Source of the DNA: Betaproteobacteria bacterium
GTDB lineage: Bacteria; Pseudomonadota; Gammaproteobacteria; Burkholderiales; Rhodocyclaceae
Length of the DNA: 25,965 bases
NCBI GenBank assembly: GCA_028065725.1
Contig: JAPTVL010000135.1
Span: 1-25,965, forward strand
Direction: 5' to 3'
Shown here: one piece after another, positions 17,297-24,161 of the stretch
How positions within the stretch are numbered: the stretch's first letter is position 1
Layout of the letters: the number at the start of each line of letters is the position of its first letter
The notes under the pieces: model-generated
What the model saw: the letters and a program-made list of their open reading frames with translations, nothing else
The model's database searches: none
What the model was told of the DNA's origin: nothing
Program-made: the position numbers and the translations under genes

Positions 17297-17318
17297 AATG
17301 CGAATGATTCTCATTGAT
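17297..17318 (-). promoter_or_regulatory. Fur box
   Basis: On the minus strand this reads ATCAATGAGAATCATTCGCA, matching the Fur 7-1-7 motif (TGATAATnATTATCA) at 11 of 14 positions over 17299-17313. The inner AATGA-TTC-TCATT is a perfect inverted repeat. It covers the -10 element of the hemP promoter, so iron-loaded Fur should block transcription. It is the only good Fur box I found in the window. Confidence 0.85.
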
Positions 17319-17335
17319 CTGACCCGCGTTGTCAA
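17307..17335 (-). promoter_or_regulatory. Sigma-70 promoter of the hemP iron operon
   Basis: A perfect -35 hexamer TTGACA (17330-17335) and a -10 hexamer GAGAAT (17307-17312) are separated by 17 bases. Initiation would fall near 17300, giving a leader of about 30 bases before the hemP ATG at 17269. The -10 lies within the Fur box. Confidence 0.75.
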
Positions 17336-17540
17336 CAGGGAGTTTGCAGTTTTTATCCGGAAACCCTGTTAACGTGAAATGCGTTGCCAAAGCGCGCCGT
17401 GTCAGGTTCGTGCGTAGCAGGCCGAACAGTAGCCTCCCCGCGAGGGGAAGGTCGCATGCGACGTTTGCGATTGGGGGATGGGAGGGGCGGGCCCATTTGC
17501 CAGCTTGGAGCCCATCGAAGGGGCGAGATTTCATAGTGCG
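17331..17540. other. Sequence between hemP promoter and NERD junction, rich in palindromes
   Basis: No independent gene is seen. A 10-base imperfect inverted repeat (17331-17340 and 17364-17373, GTCAACAGGG with CCCTGTTAAC) includes the -35 box. A hairpin lies at 17433-17451 (TCCCC, GCGA loop, GGGGA), directly followed by the perfect 12-base palindrome GTCGCATGCGAC at 17451-17462. The NERD reading frame happens to stay open across all of this to 17283, adding about 85 non-family residues. It is probably flanking sequence carried in with the island. Confidence 0.5.
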
Positions 17541-18454
17541 GGGTGGTTTACCGGTAGGGATGGGGCGATGTGGCAATTTGTTTAATCCAAACTTTGCCAG
17601 CCAATCGAACCGAATCGGTTTGTGAAGTCGGGCGATCCGTGTTGCCACGTTTTCCAATGTGTCACTGCCGATGATTTTGGCTGTTGCGAGAATGCCGTTC
17701 TCGTCGACGGCCTTGTCGACGTGCTTAAAAAACTGATCGTTCTTGATGACGCACTCGATGCCGTCGATCTTGACCTCAGGCCGGCTAATCCTGGCACCCT
17801 TGGATACCAGCACGAGGCTTTTCAGGTCAGGCTTGATGGTGAAGCCCAAACGCTTTGGAAGGTCCACCATTCCGGCATCAAGGATGCGTTTCAGAATCAG
17901 GATGTGCCGTTCGTTTTGCTCGATTGGGGATGGAACGCCATAGGGTTTGTGGTTGAAGAAGGCAGTGAATTCGCCATGGTTATTGATCGCGACCCCTTCG
18001 GAAAAATGCTTGCTCTCGCACACCCATATGTCCAGCCAACGATTGATGACAAGGTGATCAATCTGAGCAACCAGATCACCGAACTCGACGCGTAGATCAT
18101 GGATGATCGCCCAGTTACGGGATTCTCCGTAACGGACCTTCATTTCCTGCGTTGCCTCGCTTTCGCCACGAACTCCTGCCTTGATATTGCGAACCTCCTG
18201 CTCGATCCGCTTGCGGACCTCGGGAGTTGCTGATGGATGGGCCAGCAGCGATTGAAGGGTGTCGATGTCCGTCGATTTGTCGTCAGCGTGCTTGATGATC
18301 ATTGGCGATTCCGTTGGCAGTGTTGGATCGGTACGCCCGTCATCATATCCAATGTCATTGCGCTGCACTACGACCAATTCAACTCTCGTTGATTCTCGAA
18401 ATGCGTCCATAAAGGTCACATTTCGGCTGCGCAGGCAGCTGCTCGCTCCCTACC

Positions 18455-18883
18455 ATGCGGGCCATGAATCGCATTCTGGTCGCAGCCCACTTTCTGCTGT
18501 TTTCGCTTTCGAGCCACGCCCATTGTTTTGAACAGGCTGGGGCACGCTATGGCATCGATCCAGTGTTGCTGGAAGCCATCTCGACCGTCGAGTCCGGAGG
18601 AAATCCGCAAGCGCGGAATTTGAACCGGGACGGCAGCGAAGATCTTGGTCACATGCAAATCAACAGTCGTTGGCTGGGAATTCTTGCCAGCTACGGAATC
18701 GATCGACAGAGGCTGCTTGATCCCTGCCTCAACACTTATGTTGGCGCCTGGATACTTGCGCAAAACATTCGCCGGCATGGATACGGTTGGGAGGCAATAG
18801 GAGCCTATAACGCACGCTCACCGGCCAAGCGTAACGCCTATTCCCACCGGGTAGCGGCACGACTCAACTCATGGCGATCCTGA
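18455..18883 (+). CDS. Exported lytic transglycosylase (VirB1/Slt-like)
   Basis: A 142-residue peptidoglycan-cleaving enzyme that opens the wall for the transfer apparatus. The signal peptide ends about SSHA (residue 22). Catalytic Glu46 lies in ISTVESGGNP, followed by GHMQINSRW and GAYNAR, the usual SLT motif order. A second ATG at 18464 is an equally possible start, and neither has a strong ribosome-binding site. The next gene overlaps its end by 13 bases. It heads the second block of transfer genes. Confidence 0.88.
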   Translation: MRAMNRILVAAHFLLFSLSSHAHCFEQAGARYGIDPVLLEAISTVESGGNPQARNLNRDGSEDLGHMQINSRWLGILASYGIDRQRLLDPCLNTYVGAWILAQNIRRHGYGWEAIGAYNARSPAKRNAYSHRVAARLNSWRS

Positions 18884-19509
18884 TGCGCATGCTGGGCATC
18901 GGATCGGTATTCGCCCTGGCGGGCTGTAGTACTGCACCCGAACTTCCGGCATCGGACCAGATCCGTCATGGCATTGGCTGGATAGATCGCCAATTCGCGA
19001 CGTGCGCAGGAGCAAATTGTCCTCGTCCCACCCAAAAGACTTTGGCCGTCATCGAGCGATCCAGAAATGCGACCAGCGTTTCGCCGCAACCACCACTTAA
19101 TCCGGCACTTTCGTCGCCGCTGACAAGTGAGCAGACCGATGAGTATGTCATCTACTTCGATTTTGGAAAGAGTCATCTGACCGAGGCGGGGGCAAGGAAG
19201 ATGAATGCTCTTCTGCCTGATGCAAAGAAATCGATCCGTATCGAAGTCGTCGGTCGCACCGATGACGTTGGCACCCGAGCGTTCAATGATCGTCTGGCGA
19301 GGCAACGTGCCGACACCGTCAGGGATTGGCTCGTCCGACACGGAATTTCGGCACCGGTCAAGGTGGAAGCTGCGGGCATGTGTTGCTACGTCGACAGTTC
19401 TCGTACCGAAGTCGCCCGCCGTCAGAACCGGCGCGCGGAAATCCGTTTGGTGCATCTCGTTGCAAAGCGGGATGTGGTCAGCAGCAGTAACAGCAAGGGA
19501 GTGCAATGA
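18871..19509 (+). CDS. OmpA-domain lipoprotein
   Basis: A 212-residue lipoprotein with a lipobox LAGC (Cys19), a poorly conserved linker rich in Pro and Ser, and a C-terminal OmpA-like peptidoglycan-binding domain at about residues 90-205 (YFDFGKSHLTEAG, GRTDDVGTRAFNDRLARQRA). It may anchor the transfer channel to the cell wall. The first of three in-frame ATGs is used, and 18883 or 18889 are alternatives that keep the lipobox. It overlaps the transglycosylase gene and is followed after one base by the next start. A homologue of the pilus assembly lipoproteins of some conjugative elements is plausible. Confidence 0.8.
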   Translation: MAILMRMLGIGSVFALAGCSTAPELPASDQIRHGIGWIDRQFATCAGANCPRPTQKTLAVIERSRNATSVSPQPPLNPALSSPLTSEQTDEYVIYFDFGKSHLTEAGARKMNALLPDAKKSIRIEVVGRTDDVGTRAFNDRLARQRADTVRDWLVRHGISAPVKVEAAGMCCYVDSSRTEVARRQNRRAEIRLVHLVAKRDVVSSSNSKGVQ

Positions 19510-19510
19510 A

Positions 19511-19714
19511 GTGAAGTTACCTCGTACCCGCGGATTTATCCGCGACATCGCCATCGCCGGCGGATTCATCGCCATCGGCATCCTCGCGCCAGGCTCGCCC
19601 ATCGAGAACGGGTTTGAAGCCCATCTGGGTGGTATTTCGGTGGGGTTGGGCCTCGGCTGGCTCATCAAGTGTTTCATCGATCTTCAAGGGGCAAGTTATG
19701 CAAAGCAGTCGTAA
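19511..19714 (+). CDS. Small membrane protein, GTG start, upstream of traA
   Basis: A 67-residue protein with a GTG start one base after the OmpA-like gene stop and AAGGGAG about ten bases ahead. Two hydrophobic segments lie at about residues 12-25 and 40-55, with a short Gly-rich loop between. The family is not recognised. Its last 17 bases overlap traA. It likely belongs to the transfer operon. Confidence 0.6.
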   Translation: MKLPRTRGFIRDIAIAGGFIAIGILAPGSPIENGFEAHLGGISVGLGLGWLIKCFIDLQGASYAKQS

Positions 19715-19991
19715 TGCGTTGAAGGGCGCGCTCGCGCTCATGTTGCTGGTCGCGGCTACAGGCGCCATGGCGGGTACCACCGGAACGGAATTCCAGAGCC
19801 TCTACACCTGGCTCACCGGCCTCGTCCAGGGCTACTTCGGAAAGGCCGCCGCAGTCGCCGCTATCGGTCTTGGCGCACTGTTTTCTTTGGCGCGGCTGAA
19901 TCCGATCGCCATCTTGTCGGGCATCGGTTTCGCGGTGTTCCTCCAGTACGCCCCGACGATCGCCTCGGGCATCCTGACCGCGACGATTTGA
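19698..19991 (+). CDS. traA: TraA-like conjugative pilin precursor
   Basis: A 97-residue precursor with a signal peptide ending at ATGAMA (about residue 25), leaving a mature chain of about 72 residues. The mature part has two hydrophobic segments and a positively charged turn (SLARLNP), as expected for an F-type pilin. AAGGGG lies seven bases before the ATG. It stands directly before traL, traE and traK, consistent with pilin of the MPF-F system. Pilins are poorly conserved, so the call rests mainly on length, shape and position. Confidence 0.75.
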   Translation: MQSSRNALKGALALMLLVAATGAMAGTTGTEFQSLYTWLTGLVQGYFGKAAAVAAIGLGALFSLARLNPIAILSGIGFAVFLQYAPTIASGILTATI

Positions 19992-20004
19992 GGCTGGTCA
20001 AGGC

Positions 20005-20295
20005 ATGGACGAGATCGGCTACATCCCCAAATCCCTGGAAGCGCAGGAGCGCTTCCTGTGGTGGGATTTCGACCAGGCGATCCTGTTCCTGCTGGTCATG
20101 GGCATGGGCGTCGTTTCCGGGGCGATGGTCGCCGGGATGGTCTTCGGCGGTGTGGTCGCCTGGCAATACGGGCGTATCAAGACGGGCAAGCATCCGAAGT
20201 TCGCGCTGCACGCCCTGTATTGGTGGCTGCCCAGTTGGATCGTGATTCGTGCCCGAGCGACACCGCCTTCGCACTATCGGTTCTTTCTGGGCTGA
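20005..20295 (+). CDS. traL: TraL, conjugative pilus assembly membrane protein
   Basis: A 96-residue inner-membrane protein of the TraL family. The family start MDEIGYIPKSLEAQERFLWWDFDQ is seen in shortened form (IGYIPKSL, then WWDFDQ), followed by two adjacent membrane segments at about residues 25-53 and a conserved HALYWWLP tail. It is the VirB3 counterpart in F-type systems. AAGG lies just before the ATG. Followed after three bases by traE. Confidence 0.9.
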   Translation: MDEIGYIPKSLEAQERFLWWDFDQAILFLLVMGMGVVSGAMVAGMVFGGVVAWQYGRIKTGKHPKFALHALYWWLPSWIVIRARATPPSHYRFFLG

Positions 20296-20298
20296 CCC

Positions 20299-20925
20299 AT
20301 GAAGTTCAGCAAATTCACCGCCGAGCGGGACAACCAGCGCAACGAGATCTTGTTCATGAGAATCGCGCTTGCCGGCCTGGTTCTGGCGCTGCTGGCAAAT
20401 GCTGGGGCTTCGCTCACCGTGGCCGGTTCGGAACGGACGATTCTTGTCCCCCCTGAAATTCACCAATCCTTCTGGGTCAGCGGGCAGAAGGTTTCCGTGG
20501 AGTATCTGAAGGAAATGTCGTACTGGTACGCCGGGCTCGCACTGAATATCACGCCCCATGTCGCCGAGTACCAGAAGGAGCAGTTCCTCAAATACACCGC
20601 GCCCAGCGACTACGGCAGGCTACAGGCCGAGTTTGGCGCTCGGACGGATTTCATCCGCAAGAACAACGCTTCGACCCAGTTCTCCACGCAGGCCATGACG
20701 GTCGACGAGTCGGCCATGAAGGTGGCGCTCTCGGGCGTGTTGCAAACCTGGGTCAGCGACAAGAAAGCCGCCGAGAAGCAGACGACCTATGTCATCGGCT
20801 TTCGTTACCTCAACGGGAGACTTCATGTATCCGAGTTCAAGGAAACCAGCGATCAGGATCCATTCGGAACCGCCGGCGCTATTACCAATGCTCAAGTCGC
20901 TGCTACTGGCACTGTACCTCGCTAA
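20299..20925 (+). CDS. traE: TraE, conjugative transfer protein (VirB8 counterpart)
   Basis: A 208-residue protein with one N-terminal membrane helix at about residues 20-42 and a periplasmic domain typical of TraE. Features include a conserved RTILVPP segment, the EYLKEMSYWYAGLAL stretch, and TYVIGFRYLNGRL near the end. TraE helps assemble the channel and pilus. The traK gene starts 38 bases before its stop. Confidence 0.9.
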   Translation: MKFSKFTAERDNQRNEILFMRIALAGLVLALLANAGASLTVAGSERTILVPPEIHQSFWVSGQKVSVEYLKEMSYWYAGLALNITPHVAEYQKEQFLKYTAPSDYGRLQAEFGARTDFIRKNNASTQFSTQAMTVDESAMKVALSGVLQTWVSDKKAAEKQTTYVIGFRYLNGRLHVSEFKETSDQDPFGTAGAITNAQVAATGTVPR

Positions 20926-21583
20926 CGTCAGCGTGGCTGCGCTAGCGGGTCAAACTCTGGACGGCAGTCCCGACGATGGACTCATCGCCACGATGTCACG
21001 TAGCGAACCCAACCTGATCCGGATCGAGGGCCGGAAGATTCGACGCATCCAGGGCGTCGAGGGGGAATTCCAGGTGACGCCGGACAAGGACAGCGGAGTG
21101 GCCTACGTGAAGCCTGCCGCAGACAAGTCCTTTCTGACCCTGTTCGTCGCCGACGATGGCGGGCGACACTGGAAGCTGAATATCAAAGTGGCCGATGTAC
21201 CAGCCGAGACGATCGTGATCCGCGATCGTAGCCGCCTGCGCCAGGAGCCCAAAGCGTTTGCCACCGACGAATCGCGCAATACCGCCATCCGCCGCGTCAT
21301 GTTGGCCCTGGCGCGCGATGCGGAGCCGGAGGACATGATCGCCAAGGATTCCCTGGACATCGTTCCGCTCTGGAACGAAGCCCGCTTTGTCTTGGTGCGC
21401 ACGCTGGAAGGCGCGCTCGTCGGCGAAAAGTACCAGCTGACCAATGTTTCCAAGCAACGGATGGTGATCGACGAGCGCGAACTCTATCGCCGTGGCGTAC
21501 TCGCGGTGATGGTCGAGACGCTGGAGCTGGAGCCTGGCGAATCGACCCAGATCATGGTGGTGCTGGAGGGGCGCGATGGCTAA
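20888..21583 (+). CDS. traK: TraK, outer-membrane channel component (VirB9 counterpart)
   Basis: A 231-residue exported protein. Starting at 20888 gives a signal peptide ending about VAALAG, whereas longer in-frame starts would add a non-hydrophobic extension. Its N-terminal half matches the TraK/secretin-like family (PNLIRIEGRKIRRI, GEFQVTPDK). It overlaps traE by 38 bases and traB by eight bases. With TraB and TraV it forms the core complex of the transfer channel. Confidence 0.88.
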   Translation: MLKSLLLALYLANVSVAALAGQTLDGSPDDGLIATMSRSEPNLIRIEGRKIRRIQGVEGEFQVTPDKDSGVAYVKPAADKSFLTLFVADDGGRHWKLNIKVADVPAETIVIRDRSRLRQEPKAFATDESRNTAIRRVMLALARDAEPEDMIAKDSLDIVPLWNEARFVLVRTLEGALVGEKYQLTNVSKQRMVIDERELYRRGVLAVMVETLELEPGESTQIMVVLEGRDG

Positions 21584-22850
21584 TCCGCCGCCGTCCAGGT
21601 TCGCCGGGGCCATTTCCCGCCTGTCGCCGAAGCATCGGCAATACCTGATCCTCGGGTTGGGAATCGGCGCTTTCTTGTTGTTGGTATTTGGCGGCGTGGC
21701 CATCTGGGACAAACCGGTGCAGCTACCTCAGGGAAACAGCCAGTCGCGACCGCAACCGATGCCAATTGCCACTCCGGGTGCTCAGGCCGATCCCCGTGAC
21801 ATCTGGATGAGCAAGAGCGCGGAACAGATGCGGCAAATGGAGGACATGATCCAGGGCTTGCGCCAGCAGGTCGATACGCTCGACAAAAAGCCTACGACAG
21901 TTGCGCCGCCGGCGCTGACGTTGCCGCCTCCTCCAACTCCGATGCCGGCACAGGCACCCATGCTGCCGCTGCCGCTGCCGCCACCGCCCATGCCGACTTC
22001 ACTCGGTGGCACGAAGGAAGACCGTGCCGCCGAACCGCCACCGCCGCCACGGCCCCCAGGCATTGCCTCCTTTGAGGTAAGCGATGCGCGCGTGGTGCCT
22101 CCGGAAACGGCAGTCAAGGCGGATGCCAAACGCGACGCCCGCAGTTATGTGCCCTCGGGGTCATTCTTTCGAGCGGCACTGCTCGGCGGACTGGATGCGC
22201 CGACCGGCGGGCAGGCGCAGAGCAATCCTCATCCGATTCTGATGCGGGTTCAGGACAACGCATTCCTGCCCAATCGCTACCGCTTCAAGATCAAGGAATG
22301 CTTGGCATTGGGTGCAAGCCATGGCGACATCAGCTCGGAGCGTGCCTATATCCGGCTCGAATCACTTTCCTGCGTTCGCCATGATGGCAAGGCCATCGAT
22401 GTGCCGGTAAAGGGCTATGTCGTCGGCGAGGATGGCAAAGCCGGGATGCGCGGCCGTCTGGTGAGCAAACAGGGACAGGTGCTAGCCAACGCGCTGGTTG
22501 CCGGCATCGGCGCTGGCATCGGACAAGCCTTTCAGCAAAGCGCAACCACGGTCTCCACCAATCCGCTGGGTTCCGTCGGCACCATCGATCCGGGCAAGCA
22601 GTTCCAGGCCGGTATCGGTACCGGAGTCGGCAAAGCCTTGGACCGCCTGTCCCAGTACTACATCACGCTGGCCGAAAAGATGTTCCCAATCATCGAAGTC
22701 GATGCCGGGCGCACCGTGGATGTGGTGTTCACCAAGGGATTCTCGCTGGAAACCGAATCGGCAGGCGGAGACCCCGATACCTACACCGATATCTGGCGGC
22801 GCGGCAGGGAAATCCAGAAAAAGCCGCTTGAGCCCTACCAAGCCAATTGA
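21576..22850 (+). CDS. traB: TraB, channel scaffold (VirB10 counterpart)
   Basis: A 424-residue protein spanning the envelope. A membrane helix lies at about residues 23-44, followed by a short coiled coil at about 79-103, a Pro-rich stretch at about 108-165 and the TraB/TrbI C-terminal beta-domain from about 185 onward (SFFRAALLGGLDAPTGG, then ECLALGASHGDISSERAYI). The C-terminal domain interacts with TraK and TraV in related systems. It overlaps traK by eight bases. Followed by dsbC after 22 bases. Confidence 0.93.
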   Translation: MANPPPSRFAGAISRLSPKHRQYLILGLGIGAFLLLVFGGVAIWDKPVQLPQGNSQSRPQPMPIATPGAQADPRDIWMSKSAEQMRQMEDMIQGLRQQVDTLDKKPTTVAPPALTLPPPPTPMPAQAPMLPLPLPPPPMPTSLGGTKEDRAAEPPPPPRPPGIASFEVSDARVVPPETAVKADAKRDARSYVPSGSFFRAALLGGLDAPTGGQAQSNPHPILMRVQDNAFLPNRYRFKIKECLALGASHGDISSERAYIRLESLSCVRHDGKAIDVPVKGYVVGEDGKAGMRGRLVSKQGQVLANALVAGIGAGIGQAFQQSATTVSTNPLGSVGTIDPGKQFQAGIGTGVGKALDRLSQYYITLAEKMFPIIEVDAGRTVDVVFTKGFSLETESAGGDPDTYTDIWRRGREIQKKPLEPYQAN

Positions 22851-22872
22851 CCTCGAACAGGAGTACGACAAC

Positions 22873-23598
22873 ATGAGCATCAAATTACCCATGGCCGTGC
22901 TCGGCCTCATTCTTGCCGTCACCAGCTCTACCACCGTGGCGGCCGATGAGTCTGCCGAGGCACTTTTGATCCGTCTCAAGGAAATGTATCCGGCCACCAA
23001 GATCGAGCGGGTGCAGCGCTCTGAAATCCCGTCGTTGTTTGAAGTTGTGATGGGCAAGAACGCGGCATACACCGACGCGACCGGCCGCTATTTCGTTTTC
23101 GGGCACCTGTTCGACATGAAGGAACAGCGCGATCTGACGGCAGAACGAGTTGAGAAGGCAGCGCGAGTTGTATTTGGCGAATTGCCGCTGGCGGACGCCA
23201 TCAAGATCGTGCGTGGCAAGGGCGAACGGGTGCTGGCGGTGTTCTCCGATCCGGATTGCCCGTATTGCCGACGCTTGGAATCGGAACTCGACAAGTTCGA
23301 CAACGTCACGCTCTATACCTTCCCCTATCCGCTCGAAGGTTTGCACCCCGAGGCCAGGGACAAGTCGATCGCCGTCTGGTGCGCGGCGAATCGCGCGCAG
23401 GCGTGGGCGGAGTTGATGAAATCGGGTAAGGCGCCGGCCAGCCGCAAGTGTGATCACCCAATCGAACGGAACATTCAGCTCGGCCAGCGTCTGGGCATAC
23501 AGGGGACGCCGACCTTGCTGTCCGCCGATGGACGAATCCTGCCTGGCGCGGCACCAAAGGAACGCATCGAGCAGTGGCTGCAGGAGACAGGGCGATGA
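22873..23598 (+). CDS. dsbC: DsbC-like thiol:disulfide isomerase of the transfer operon
   Basis: A 241-residue periplasmic disulfide isomerase. A signal peptide ends about TVAA (residue 24). The N-terminal dimerisation part precedes a thioredoxin-fold domain with the CPYC active site at residues 129-132 and the cis-Pro loop GTPT. AGGAG lies about ten bases before the ATG. Disulfide isomerases are regular members of F/SXT-type transfer operons, where they help fold cysteine-rich Tra proteins. The stop overlaps the traV start by four bases (ATGA). Confidence 0.93.
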   Translation: MSIKLPMAVLGLILAVTSSTTVAADESAEALLIRLKEMYPATKIERVQRSEIPSLFEVVMGKNAAYTDATGRYFVFGHLFDMKEQRDLTAERVEKAARVVFGELPLADAIKIVRGKGERVLAVFSDPDCPYCRRLESELDKFDNVTLYTFPYPLEGLHPEARDKSIAVWCAANRAQAWAELMKSGKAPASRKCDHPIERNIQLGQRLGIQGTPTLLSADGRILPGAAPKERIEQWLQETGR

Positions 23599-24161
23599 GT
23601 GTCGGCCGGACGCTGCTAGTCCCGCTCATGTTCGGGCTGGCCGGCTGTGCCGGCATGACCGGCCTGGATGGACAAGGAGGCTTTTCCTGCAAGGCGCCGG
23701 ACGGGATTTCCTGCGCCTCGCTATCTGGCGTCTATGCCAATGCAGTGCAGAACAATCTTCCGGGACAACGTCCTGCGGTCAAACCGGGCAATGCCTTGAA
23801 TGCTCAGGCCAGGATCAATGCGATGGCCCCGCGCTCCGGCGATCCCTTGCGTAGTGCACAGAAGGTGCGTCGCGTGTGGTTGGCTCCTTGGGAAGATGAC
23901 GACGAGGTACTGCACGATCAGTCCTATTTCTACATGGTTGTCGATTCCGGCCGCTGGCAAATCGAGCACTCTCGGCGCAAGGCGACGGAAGGCTACCGCC
24001 CGGTCGTGCCGCCGAAGACGTTCGTGCCGCAATCGCCACCAACGGGTGGACAGTCCCTGCAAATGGAGCGTGCATCGCCACCGAGTGGCGCGATGTTGCC
24101 GATACTACCGCCCGGATCGTCAGCGCGCACGGTGCCGTCCGTGCCTGGCGAGGGGGAGTGA
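23595..24161 (+). CDS. traV: TraV, outer-membrane lipoprotein
   Basis: A 188-residue lipoprotein with a lipobox LAGC (Cys18), followed by the TraV-type pair of Cys in FSCKAPDGISCASLSGVY. A central conserved region includes RVWLAPWEDDDEVLHDQSY, and the C-terminus is Pro/Ser-rich. It anchors the TraB/TraK core in the outer membrane. The stop shares one base with the traC start. Assignment is by motifs and order. Confidence 0.9.
   Translation: MSVGRTLLVPLMFGLAGCAGMTGLDGQGGFSCKAPDGISCASLSGVYANAVQNNLPGQRPAVKPGNALNAQARINAMAPRSGDPLRSAQKVRRVWLAPWEDDDEVLHDQSYFYMVVDSGRWQIEHSRRKATEGYRPVVPPKTFVPQSPPTGGQSLQMERASPPSGAMLPILPPGSSARTVPSVPGEGE

Larger units (their letters stand above)
17283..18302 (-). pseudogene. 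NERD-domain gene, 5' part, cut off from its zinc ribbon
   Basis: Starting at 18302 (weak GGAA upstream; the frame is open to 18419), the first 254 or so residues are a nuclease-related domain protein. NERD motifs are visible: Gly46-Glu48 (RGESEA), Asp82 in QIDHLVI, and Glu96-Ser-Lys98 in VCESKHF, the PD-(D/E)xK-like core. After PTGKPP (about position 17541) the family resemblance stops, and 85 unrelated residues follow, translated from the region upstream of hemP and across its promoter. The missing zinc-ribbon end is found at 3355-3648 on the same strand. A chimeric 339-aa protein could still be made. The gene is divergent from the transglycosylase. Confidence 0.75.
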
